DNA of 64,000 nucleotides from Psychromarinibacter halotolerans (lineage in GTDB: Bacteria > Pseudomonadota > Alphaproteobacteria > Rhodobacterales > Rhodobacteraceae): positions 256,942-320,941 of the forward strand of contig NZ_JARGYD010000005.1 in assembly GCF_029168315.1 (NCBI RefSeq), written 5' to 3'. The position numbers and the translations under genes are program-made. Position 1 is the stretch's first letter. The number at the start of each line of letters is the position of its first letter. Positions 57,648 through 64,000 of this stretch are shown here, one piece after another. The notes under the pieces were generated by a model that saw nothing but the letters and a program-made list of their open reading frames with translations, did no database searches and was not told the origin of the DNA.

Positions 57648-59369
57648 ATGACCAAGCAAGACATCGCAATCTACGAAACCACCTCGGCCCGGCGCACGCC
57701 GCCCGAGTCGGCTGACCCGATCACCACAGAGGTCATGCGCCACGCGCTGAACTCGGCCGCCAACCAGATGAAGCGGGCGCTGATCCGCACGGCGTTCTCG
57801 CCGATCATCTACGAGGTGCTCGACTTTGCCGTCGCCATCTACGACCGCGACATCCGCCTGCTGGCGCAGGCCCCGACGCTGCCGATGTTCATGGGCACCA
57901 TGAACTTCTGCATCGAAGGCGCGCTGGAAGGGATCGGCGGGCCGTCGAAACTGAAGGATGGCGACGTCATCCTGTACAACTGGCCGTTCGGCACCGGCGC
58001 CCACGCGCAGGACCTTTGCGTCATCATGCCGGTGTTCTTCGATGGCGAGCTGGCAGGCTACGTCATTAACAAGGCGCACTGGAATGACATCGCGGCGAAG
58101 GACCCGTATTCGACCGATACCGTCGACGTCTACCAGGAAGGCGTGATCTATCCGGGCGTGAAGCTGTACGAGGCCGGTGTCCTGAACGAGGGGCTGCAGG
58201 CCGTTGTCCTGACGAACACCCGCGTTCCCAAGGCGATCAAGGGCGATCTGAACGCGCAGGTCGTGTCCTGTCGCGCCGGTGTCGCCGGGTTCGAGGACGT
58301 GCTGCGTCGGTTCGGCCGTGAAACCTTCGAGGCTTCGATCGAGCTGATGCTGGATCACGGCGAGAAGGTGATGCGCAGCTATCTCGAGAAGATCCCCGAT
58401 GGCGTCTACAGCGCATCGGGCGCGCTGGACAACGACGGCATCACAGACACGCAGGTCCCATTCGAAATCTCGATCAGCATCAAGGGGTCCGAGATCGAGG
58501 TCGACTTCACCGCCTCGCCGGACGAGACCGAGGGCCCGTTCAATTGCCCGTTGCCCTGTACCGTGGCGCTTAGCCGTGTTGCGATGACCTTGCTGGCGGG
58601 CTTTGGCGAGCCGCCGAACGAGGGCCAGTTCCGCCCGGTGCGGGTCAAGACGCGGCCCGGTTCGATGTTCCACCCGCTGCCGCCGGCGCCGTCGTTCCTG
58701 TACTACTGGGCCGCGCTGCAAGCGGTCGAGGTGATCCACGCCGCCATCGGCAAGGCGCAGGCCGAACTGGTCCCCGCCGACAGCGGTGGCTGCATTGCGT
58801 CGCTGACGTGGTGGGGCAAGCGCACCGCAACCGGCAACCTTTGGGCCGAAGGTGCGCCGCACCCGGTGGGGCAGGGCGCCTCGGCGCATGGCGACGGTGG
58901 CACCATGCTGTTCGTCACCCAGTCCGGCACCCGGCTGGCGCCGATGGAAGTCTGGGAAAGCCGCAACCCGTGGATCATCGAGAAACTGGCGCTGGCGCCG
59001 GATTCCGGCGGTGCGGGCAAGTACCGCGGCGGTCCGGGGCTCGACCTGGAGTTCCGCTTGCTGGAGGATTCTTTCATCACGCCGGTGGTCGAGCGCACGC
59101 AGAACCAGCCGCAGGGCTCGAACGGCGGCGCGCCGGGGCGGGCCAACGGCCTGACCATCCGCAAGCCGTCCGGTGAAGAGGTCTGGCTGCCGAAATACAC
59201 CCGCTATGCGCTTGAGGCAGGCTCGCTCGTGTCGCTGTCCACGGGTGGCGGCGGCGGGTACGGCGACCCGTCTGAACGCACGGCCGAGGCGGTCCTCGCC
59301 GACGTGCGCAACGGCTTCGTCACCGAAGAACAGGCGCGCCGCGACTACCCCCACGCCTTCGCCGACTAG
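57648..59369 (+). CDS. hyuB: Hydantoinase/oxoprolinase subunit B (HyuB)
   Basis: The catalytic partner of HyuA. The 573-residue protein has the family opening DPITTEVMRHALNSAANQMK, YNWPFGTGAHAQDLCVIMPV and the C-terminal glycine-rich GGGGGYGDPSER that marks HyuB proteins. The ATG at 57648 lies 25 bases after hyuA. It ends the operon; a stem-loop follows at 59394-59419. Substrate could be 5-oxoproline, N-methylhydantoin or another cyclic imide; the sequence does not decide. Confidence 0.92.
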   Translation: MTKQDIAIYETTSARRTPPESADPITTEVMRHALNSAANQMKRALIRTAFSPIIYEVLDFAVAIYDRDIRLLAQAPTLPMFMGTMNFCIEGALEGIGGPSKLKDGDVILYNWPFGTGAHAQDLCVIMPVFFDGELAGYVINKAHWNDIAAKDPYSTDTVDVYQEGVIYPGVKLYEAGVLNEGLQAVVLTNTRVPKAIKGDLNAQVVSCRAGVAGFEDVLRRFGRETFEASIELMLDHGEKVMRSYLEKIPDGVYSASGALDNDGITDTQVPFEISISIKGSEIEVDFTASPDETEGPFNCPLPCTVALSRVAMTLLAGFGEPPNEGQFRPVRVKTRPGSMFHPLPPAPSFLYYWAALQAVEVIHAAIGKAQAELVPADSGGCIASLTWWGKRTATGNLWAEGAPHPVGQGASAHGDGGTMLFVTQSGTRLAPMEVWESRNPWIIEKLALAPDSGGAGKYRGGPGLDLEFRLLEDSFITPVVERTQNQPQGSNGGAPGRANGLTIRKPSGEEVWLPKYTRYALEAGSLVSLSTGGGGGYGDPSERTAEAVLADVRNGFVTEEQARRDYPHAFAD

Positions 59370-59393
59370 GCGGCGCTTCGGCTTCGAACCAAC

Positions 59394-59419
59394 CGGCGGG
59401 TTCCTCTTGGGGCCCGCCG
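59394..59419 (+). terminator. Candidate terminator after hyuB
   Basis: CGGCGGG (59394-59400) pairs with CCCGCCG (59413-59419), extended inward by U-G and C-G pairs to an 11-bp stem with loop TCTT. TTCCATTT follows, a weak T-rich tail. It lies 25 bases after the hyuB stop. Confidence 0.55.
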
Positions 59420-59573
59420 TTCCATTTCGTCGCACCATCTCGAAATCCACCGACGCGACGGGCGTTCGACCGTGCCGTTCTCAACTAACAGTCCCGGCTG
59501 CGCCTATGTGTCGGCACAGGTTGCCGCAACGGCCGTTGCCGCTCTGGTCCCCGAGCCTGATACCGGCTAAACC

Positions 59574-59592
59574 GCATGCAGCATTGCATGCA
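59574..59592. promoter_or_regulatory. Tandem GCATGCA operator upstream of gntR
   Basis: Two GCATGCA elements, 59574-59580 and 59586-59592, start 12 bases apart just before the GntR-family gene. The same pair with the same 12-base step occurs upstream of the ABC operon at 63567-63585. The second copy is preceded by ATT in both places. This is a strong candidate for the binding site of the GntR protein encoded here. Confidence 0.6.
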
Positions 59593-59610
59593 GCGAAGGG
59601 GCCCGACGCG

Positions 59611-60279
59611 TTGCCGCCGAAGAAAGAGAAAACCGCGACCGAACTCATCCGCTCGACACTTGCCGAGCAGATCGTTCGTGGCGAGATCGCGCCGGGTGTC
59701 ATCCTGGAAGAGGCATCGCTTGCGCGCCGGTTCTCGGTTTCAAGGACACCGGTCCGCGAGGCGATCCGGCAGCTTGAGGCCATCGGGTTCGTCGTGGCGC
59801 GCCCGCACCGTGGCGCGGTGGTGCCGCAGTTCACGCCGGAACGTCTGACCGAGATGTTCGACGTGATGGCCGAGCTTGAAGCGATGTGCGCCCGGCTTGC
59901 TGCCACGGCCAGTTCGCCCGAGGCGAAGGACCGGCTGGTCAACGCCTGCGAGGTTTGTCGCAAGGCGGCGGACGACGGTGATATTGAGCTATACCGCGAA
60001 ACCAACGACCTGTTTCACGACGCGATCTATGCCGCCAGCGGAAACGGGTTTCTGGCCGAGGTGACGGTGGGCGTCCGGAACCGGCTTGCCCCGTTCCGCC
60101 GTGCCCAGTTCGGGCACAGCGGCCGGATAGTGCAGTCGATCGAAGAGCATGCGCTTATCACCGAGGCGATCGTAAACGGCGAAGCAGAAGTTGCGGCGCA
60201 ACGGGCGGCCGATCACCTGCGCGTCGTGCGAAAATCGGTTGGGGCCGTGGCACCGCTGTTGCAGTCGCCGGAAGGCTAG
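59611..60279 (+). CDS. FCD-type GntR regulator (probably controls the flanking ABC operon)
   Basis: A 222-residue regulator: winged helix at about 8-72 with LARRFSVSRTPVREAIRQLE, and an FCD effector domain from about 82 with NDLFHDAIYAASGNGF and the histidines of EEHALITEAI and AADHLRVVR placed like metal or carboxylate ligands. Start is taken as TTG 59611, with AAGGGG ahead of it. The longer in-frame extension would run through the tandem GCATGCA operator and adds no domain. It is convergent with the last gene of the ABC operon and shares its operator-like motif. Confidence 0.85.
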   Translation: MPPKKEKTATELIRSTLAEQIVRGEIAPGVILEEASLARRFSVSRTPVREAIRQLEAIGFVVARPHRGAVVPQFTPERLTEMFDVMAELEAMCARLAATASSPEAKDRLVNACEVCRKAADDGDIELYRETNDLFHDAIYAASGNGFLAEVTVGVRNRLAPFRRAQFGHSGRIVQSIEEHALITEAIVNGEAEVAAQRAADHLRVVRKSVGAVAPLLQSPEG

Positions 60280-60290
60280 GTTGCCGCGCG

Positions 60291-60722
60291 TTATGCCTTC
60301 TGGCTCATGTACGCGCGCCATCCGCCGTGGGCGGTGATATCCGGTGATCCATCGACCGCATAGGGTTCGACAAGGAAACCCTGCACCGGCCCGCTTTCAA
60401 GCTCTATCGTGCCAATGCACAGGGGCGAGGGGATCATGCTGACGAAGCGGCCGTAGGCGTCATGGCTCAGCGCCCAGATCTCGACCTCGATCTGTGCGCC
60501 GCTGCCATCGGACACCCGCAGCAGTCCGGGCTTTGGCGGAACCGATCCGGCAAGATCGAACAGTCGGTACAAAGGGGCGGTCCGATCCGGCGACACGAAG
60601 CGCGCGGCAAGATCCACCAGTTGAACGTTAAGAGGCATGCCGCTGAGATGCGCGCCGACTACGGCGATTTTCACTTCATCGGTTTTGGCGTCGGGGGCGG
60701 TCGGTGTACTGGCTTCAATCAT
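60291..60722 (-). CDS. Stand-alone allophanate hydrolase C-terminal domain protein
   Basis: A 143-residue protein resembling the C-terminal domain of allophanate hydrolase (AtzF/DUR1,2 type): KIAVVGAHLSGMPLNVQL (18-35), VPPKPGLLRV (61-70), IEVEIWALSHDAYGRFVSMI (77-96), CIGTIELESG and DITAHGGWRAYM. In full enzymes this domain follows an amidase domain and helps to break down allophanate. No amidase is in the window. The gene is the last of the minus-strand ABC operon (58 bases after the receptor gene), so it probably acts on or with a urea-derived or similar nitrogen compound. The family call is confident; the role is inferred. Confidence 0.82.
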   Translation of the reverse strand: MIEASTPTAPDAKTDEVKIAVVGAHLSGMPLNVQLVDLAARFVSPDRTAPLYRLFDLAGSVPPKPGLLRVSDGSGAQIEVEIWALSHDAYGRFVSMIPSPLCIGTIELESGPVQGFLVEPYAVDGSPDITAHGGWRAYMSQKA

Positions 60723-60780
60723 CTCTTGTCGTCTTTGAGCGAAGGGAAGGACGGGCGTGGTGAACGCCCGCCCGAACGAA

Positions 60781-61842
60781 TTACTCGCCGGTCACTGTCG
60801 AGATATCGAGGCCGTCCCAGGCCATCTCGACGATCTCGTCGGTGAGGATCGACGCGATATCCACGGGGCCTGCCAAAGCCTGCTGGTCGCCTTCACCCAC
60901 AAGCAGGTAATCCATGTAGAACTCCCAAGCGTCGGGCAGGAAGACGCCGTGCGGCTCTACGCCCTCGGGTGCGGTGTAATAGGTCTGCACAAGCTCCCAG
61001 AACTCTGCCGCGACCGGGTTGTCGCCCAGCGAGGCCTCGGCATACTTGGTCTTGAGCAGTTCGAAGGTCTCGTCCTTGTTGGCCATGCCCCATGCCCAGC
61101 CCTTGATGGTGGCGCGGACGAACTTGACGAGAAGCTCCTTGTCTTCTTCGAAGGTTTCGGCCCGAACGGTCAGCGCGTCCCCCGGGAAACGGGTAATGGC
61201 TGCCGGTGTGATCGACCGGGTCGGGATGTCCTGCGCCGGAAGCAGCAGAAGATCGCGCTTGGCGCCCGCATAGGCTTGAATCCGGCCTTCGGTGAAGGAC
61301 CGTACCGTCGTCGGATCACCTTCGCCCGCGATCACAAGGCTGACGTCGGCGCCTTCCTTCAGACCGCTTTCAAGGATCGACGCGCGGGTCATCGGGACTT
61401 CGCCCCCGGCAAGGTCGGACACGCCGATGACCTTGCCCTTCATGTCGGCAACGGTCTGGATGTCGCTGTCAGCCGGCACCACGATGTCAAAGGAGTCCGG
61501 GTAGTAGATCTGCATGATCGCCTTCAGCGGAAAGCCACGCTGCACCGTGATCATCGCAGCGGCCGAGGCGAAGATGCCCCAATCGACGTTCTCGGCCGCC
61601 AGCTGGCGCGCGGCGTCCGACGACCCCTTGGAATAGTTCAGCGTGACGTCCAGCCCTTCCTCTTCGTAGTAACCCATTTCCTGGGCCACGTAGATCGGGA
61701 ACATCTGTGCGGTCGGGCCGCCTTGGGCGGTGACCCCGTCGAACTTGATCAGATCCTGCGCGGCGGCCGAGAAGGCGAGCCCCGCCGAAAGCAGTGCGCC
61801 TGCCAGCGTTCTGACGGCATACTTCTTATGAAAGCGTGTCAT
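60781..61842 (-). CDS. SsuA/THI5 (NMT1)-type periplasmic substrate-binding protein
   Basis: A 353-residue receptor with a signal peptide cleaved near AAAQD (26-30). It has the NMT1/THI5-like opening: VTAQGGPTAQMFPIYVAQEM followed by GYYEEEGLDVTLNYSKGSSD, and the GEVPMTRASI and EGRIQAYAG segments. Members carry pyrimidines, sulfonates, taurine or nitrate. The ATG at 61842 starts the signal peptide; the long in-frame extension upstream is a shadow of the permease gene. The operon ends with an allophanate-hydrolase-like domain, so a nitrogen-rich ligand is plausible. Confidence 0.88.
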   Translation of the reverse strand: MTRFHKKYAVRTLAGALLSAGLAFSAAAQDLIKFDGVTAQGGPTAQMFPIYVAQEMGYYEEEGLDVTLNYSKGSSDAARQLAAENVDWGIFASAAAMITVQRGFPLKAIMQIYYPDSFDIVVPADSDIQTVADMKGKVIGVSDLAGGEVPMTRASILESGLKEGADVSLVIAGEGDPTTVRSFTEGRIQAYAGAKRDLLLLPAQDIPTRSITPAAITRFPGDALTVRAETFEEDKELLVKFVRATIKGWAWGMANKDETFELLKTKYAEASLGDNPVAAEFWELVQTYYTAPEGVEPHGVFLPDAWEFYMDYLLVGEGDQQALAGPVDIASILTDEIVEMAWDGLDISTVTGE

Positions 61843-61907
61843 GTGGTTTCCCTTGTTGGAGCGGTGGAGAGGTTCTTGTTTTGTGAGTGGTCGTGCGAAG
61901 CCGAGGG

Positions 61908-62777
61908 TCAGAGCGACCCCCAGAAAATGATCTTCTGCTCCAGCCATTCGATGAGCTGATAGATCACCAGCGTGAACAGCGAGAGCAGGATGATGAGAGA
62001 GAAGACGCCCGGAATATCGAGCTGGAAGTTCATCGCGTAGATCAGATAGCCAATCCCGGCCGAGGCCCCGACGAACTCGCCGACGATTACGCCCAGCACG
62101 GCGAGCGTCCAGCAAAGCTTTACCCCCGCCATCATGATCGGCAGCGCGTTGGGCAGCAGCAGATAGCGGAAGGTCTGCCAGCGGCTGGCGGTCAGGGACT
62201 GCATCAGCTTGACCGCGTTCGGCTCGATGGTGGTCAGCCCGGTCAGCGTGTTCAGGAACATCGGGAAGAAGCACATGACCGCCGAGATCGCGATCTTGGA
62301 TTCCATGTCGAATCCGAACCAGGTGATGAAGATCGGCGCCAGCACGATCTTCGGCGGCGCTTGCAGCGCCACAAGGTACGGGTACAACGTGGCTCGGACT
62401 GACGCGAACATGGCGACCCCAATCCCAAGGATCGCCCCGGCGCCCATACCAAGCGCGAAGCCCCAGAAGATTTCCTGCAACGTGACCCAGACGTTCGGCC
62501 AGAAAAAATCGGCCGACATCACGCGAACGGTCGCAAGCCAAGTGTCCTTTGGCGTGGGAATGATCAGCCGATGAACGAAGCCCGCTTCCGTGGCGACCAT
62601 CCATGCCAGAAGCACGAAGATCCCGAAGCCGAATGCAAGCAGGCGGTTGCGCCAGACTTCCTTGCGTGCCTTGCGAAGCTCTGCATCAACGAACGCCTCT
62701 ATGGTTCTGGGGGCTGGCGGGACGGCATCTGCCGCCTTCAGGTCGCCGGGGTGTATGGATTGCTGCATCGATGTCAT
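61908..62777 (-). CDS. SsuC/TauC-type ABC transporter permease
   Basis: A 289-residue inner-membrane permease with a charged N-terminal region (1-45) and six spans. The EAA loop is MQSLTASRWQTFRYLLLPNA, preceded by the family blocks LQEIFWGFALGMGAGAILG and ALQAPPKIVLAPIFITWFG. The ATG at 62777 lies 11 bases after the ATPase stop. Confidence 0.91.
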   Translation of the reverse strand: MTSMQQSIHPGDLKAADAVPPAPRTIEAFVDAELRKARKEVWRNRLLAFGFGIFVLLAWMVATEAGFVHRLIIPTPKDTWLATVRVMSADFFWPNVWVTLQEIFWGFALGMGAGAILGIGVAMFASVRATLYPYLVALQAPPKIVLAPIFITWFGFDMESKIAISAVMCFFPMFLNTLTGLTTIEPNAVKLMQSLTASRWQTFRYLLLPNALPIMMAGVKLCWTLAVLGVIVGEFVGASAGIGYLIYAMNFQLDIPGVFSLIILLSLFTLVIYQLIEWLEQKIIFWGSL

Positions 62778-62788
62778 GTCCTTGCGTC

Positions 62789-63547
62789 CTAGTGATCCAC
62801 GCCAAGCATCCGGCGGATCTGGAAGACGAGTTCCGAGTAACGGTCCTGCGCCATCAGCTCGGTCGTGCGGGGCCGGGGCAGGTCGATCTCGACGATGCCC
62901 TCCAGCCGGCCGGGGCGCGGCGTCATCACGAACACGCGGTCCGACAAGAACACCGCCTCGCCGATGTTGTGGGTGACGAAGATCACGGTCTTCTGCGTCT
63001 GCTCCCAGATCCGGAGCAGTTCGAGGTTCATCGTTTCGCGGGTGAACTCGTCCAGCGCGCCGAAGGGTTCGTCCATCAGCAGGATGGCCGGGTCGTGCGC
63101 CAGCAGGCGGGCAAGACCCACGCGCTGCCGCATGCCGCCGGACAGTTCCGAAGGATAGCGGTCTTCGAACCCCTTCAGGCCAACCATTTCCAGAAGCTCG
63201 TCGACCCGTTTGCGCTGTTGCGTCTTGTCCAGCTTCAGCACATCCCCCGGCAGGCTGGCGTTCTGTCGGATGGTGCGCCACGGGAACAGCACAGAGGTCT
63301 GGAACATCATGCCGATGTCGCGGCTGGGCTTCTCATGCTGCTCGCCCAGCAGGCTCAGGCTTCCGTCAGTTTTCTGCTCCAGCCCACCCATCAGGGAAAG
63401 CAGGGTGGATTTTCCGCATCCGCTGGGGCCGACAAGTGAAATGAATTCGCCCTTCCGGATGGAAAAGCTGACGTCCTGTAGCGCGACAAGTGGGCCGGTG
63501 GCGGTGACATAGACCTTCTGGAGGTCCTGACCTTCGATCAGGTTCAT
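62789..63547 (-). CDS. SsuB/TauB-type ABC transporter ATP-binding protein
   Basis: A 252-residue ATPase: Walker A GPSGCGKST (40-48), signature LSGGMRQRVGLARLL, Walker B ILLMDEPFGALD and switch VTHNIGEA, followed by PRPGRLEGIVEIDLPRPR, the typical SsuB/TauB tail. The ATG at 63547 has GTGAGGAT ahead of it. An upstream in-frame ATG at 63574 falls inside the palindrome at 63563-63576 and is less likely. First gene of the operon ATPase, permease, receptor, allophanate-hydrolase-like domain. Confidence 0.91.
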   Translation of the reverse strand: MNLIEGQDLQKVYVTATGPLVALQDVSFSIRKGEFISLVGPSGCGKSTLLSLMGGLEQKTDGSLSLLGEQHEKPSRDIGMMFQTSVLFPWRTIRQNASLPGDVLKLDKTQQRKRVDELLEMVGLKGFEDRYPSELSGGMRQRVGLARLLAHDPAILLMDEPFGALDEFTRETMNLELLRIWEQTQKTVIFVTHNIGEAVFLSDRVFVMTPRPGRLEGIVEIDLPRPRTTELMAQDRYSELVFQIRRMLGVDH

Positions 63548-63562
63548 AGTTATCCTCACTTC

Positions 63563-63585
63563 AATTGCATGCAATTAGGCATGCA
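63563..63585. promoter_or_regulatory. Tandem GCATGCA operator upstream of the ABC operon
   Basis: AATTGCATGCAATT (63563-63576) is a perfect 14-base palindrome; a second GCATGCA follows at 63579-63585, 12 bases from the first (63567). The arrangement equals that before the GntR gene at 59574-59592. It lies 16 bases from the ATPase start, a position suited to repression. Confidence 0.65.
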
Positions 63586-63746
63586 ATGTTCGTGATGGCC
63601 AAACGGGTCTTGCTCGGAGGATGGAACGAAACTGGGTTTGCTTGGATTTCGGGCGCTTGATGGCGGTGATGCCTATTGAAAAGCGGTCTGAGTCAGCCGG
63701 CTCGTGGGCTGGTGATCCGAAAGCCCTTTGAACGCACAACGCAAAA

Positions 63747-63766
63747 GGCCCGCCGTTTGGCGGGCC
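63747..63766 (-). terminator. Rho-independent terminator of etfA
   Basis: GGCCCGCC-GTTT-GGCGGGCC, a perfect 8-bp stem with a 4-base loop. On the minus strand it is followed by TTTT (plus-strand AAAA at 63743-63746). It therefore ends transcripts coming from etfA, whose stop is 81 bases away. Confidence 0.8.
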
Positions 63767-63771
63767 GGGTG

Positions 63772-63829
63772 GGATGGGGTGGAACCCCATCCTACGTTAT
63801 GGCTTGTCGGATGGGGTTTCACCCCATCC
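63772..63829 (-). repeat. Two tandem GGATGGGGT hairpin repeats
   Basis: Two hairpins with identical 9-base arms GGATGGGGT and ACCCCATCC: loop GGA at 63772-63792 and loop TTC at 63809-63829. They lie between the etfA stop and its terminator. Short palindromic repeats of this look, ending ATCCTACG, recall dispersed intergenic elements of Rhodobacterales genomes, as far as I remember. They may protect the 3' end of the etfA message. Confidence 0.65.
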
Positions 63830-63847
63830 TGCTCCACCCTCACCGGA

Positions 63848-64000
63848 TCAGAGCTTCTCGGTCAGTTCCGGGACTGCGGTGAACAGGTCCGCGACAAGGC
63901 CGTAATCGGCGACCTGGAAGATCGGCGCTTCCTCGTCCTTGTTGATCGCGACGATCACCTTGGAATCCTTCATCCCCGCAAGGTGCTGGATCGCGCCCGA
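63848..64000 (-). CDS. etfA: Electron transfer flavoprotein alpha subunit, C-terminal end (partial)
   Basis: The last 50 codons of a minus-strand gene running out of the window. The residues read GAIQHLAGMKDSKVIVAINK (start of the visible part), followed by DEEAPIFQVADYGLVADLF and PELTEKL. This is the conserved FAD-binding C terminus of EtfA/FixB, which receives electrons from acyl-CoA and other dehydrogenases together with EtfB. The stop codon is at 63848-63850, and a terminator follows at 63747-63766. Confidence 0.93.
   Translation of the reverse strand, partial: SGAIQHLAGMKDSKVIVAINKDEEAPIFQVADYGLVADLFTAVPELTEKL

Larger units (their letters stand above)
63548..63847. other. Intergenic region between the ABC operon and etfA
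   Basis: A 300-base stretch without a gene. It holds, from left to right, the tandem GCATGCA operator (63563-63585) with the presumed promoter of the ABC operon, then a terminator (63747-63766) and two hairpin repeats (63772-63829) that lie downstream of etfA on the minus strand. Nothing is seen between 63590 and 63745. Confidence 0.7.

Noticed and set aside
54569..57664. A 1031-codon minus-strand frame opposite the DppF-type gene and hyuA
   Set aside because: Antisense shadow of two genes with intact motifs; no recognisable domain.
59173..59610. An N-terminal extension of the GntR protein at 59611
   Set aside because: It overlaps the end of hyuB, the terminator and the tandem operator, and adds no domain.

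Overview
The window is about 64 kb of GC-rich (roughly 65% by eye), densely packed bacterial DNA. Gene content (ChvE-GguAB sugar uptake, HyuA/HyuB, several solute-binding ABC importers, FCD-type GntR regulators, operons full of ATGA/GTGA start-stop overlaps) points to an alphaproteobacterium, most likely a Rhodobacterales/roseobacter-type chromosome or large replicon. No rRNA, tRNA, CRISPR array, transposase or phage gene was seen. All family calls come from reading the proteins and recalling family motifs; no database search was run.

Region by region. (1) 65-16319, plus strand: a twelve-gene alginate-like exopolysaccharide operon (algD, alg8, alg44, algA, algG-like, algI, algJ, a small secreted helical-repeat protein, algX, algF, a large algK-like repeat protein, algL-like). 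(2) 16333-25794, minus strand: flotillin-like protein, aldehyde dehydrogenase, a LivFGMHK-type ABC importer whose LivF carries a long proline-rich tail, and a second aldehyde dehydrogenase, divergent from an AraC regulator (25972-26874). (3) 26899-35641: gbpR, divergent from chvE-gguA-gguB, followed by three enzymes of the oxidative L-arabinose/D-galactose route. (4) 35681-41940, minus: a spermidine/putrescine-type ABC importer with a hydroxyacid dehydrogenase, a cupin and a GntR regulator. (5) 42258-49134: a hydroxyproline-type catabolic cluster (DapA-family deaminase, GntR, D-amino-acid dehydrogenase, a 58-residue remnant of a proline-racemase-family epimerase, alpha-ketoglutarate semialdehyde dehydrogenase, M20 hydrolase), next to an Lrp regulator. 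(6) 49179-59369: an M19 dipeptidase homologue, a Dpp-type peptide importer and HyuA/HyuB (hydantoinase/oxoprolinase). (7) 59611-63547: a GntR regulator and a SsuABC/THI5-type importer operon ending in a stand-alone allophanate-hydrolase C-terminal domain. (8) 63848-64000: the 3' end of etfA.

How it fits together. Regions 2-7 are mostly uptake-and-degrade modules, each with its own regulator. The L-arabinose route and the hydroxyproline route both end at alpha-ketoglutarate semialdehyde, and the window has one recognisable dehydrogenase for it (46331-47842). Shared operator-like palindromes tie two of the GntR regulators to their neighbouring genes.

The most unusual part is region 1. The polymerising and acetylating machinery keeps its catalytic residues. 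The residues that define the epimerase (AlgG), the lyase (AlgL), the isomerase half of AlgA and the c-di-GMP site of Alg44 look substituted, no AlgE porin is present, and AlgX has an acidic repeat inserted in its catalytic domain. This suggests an acetylated mannuronan-like polymer that is not converted to true alginate, or a polymer not yet described.
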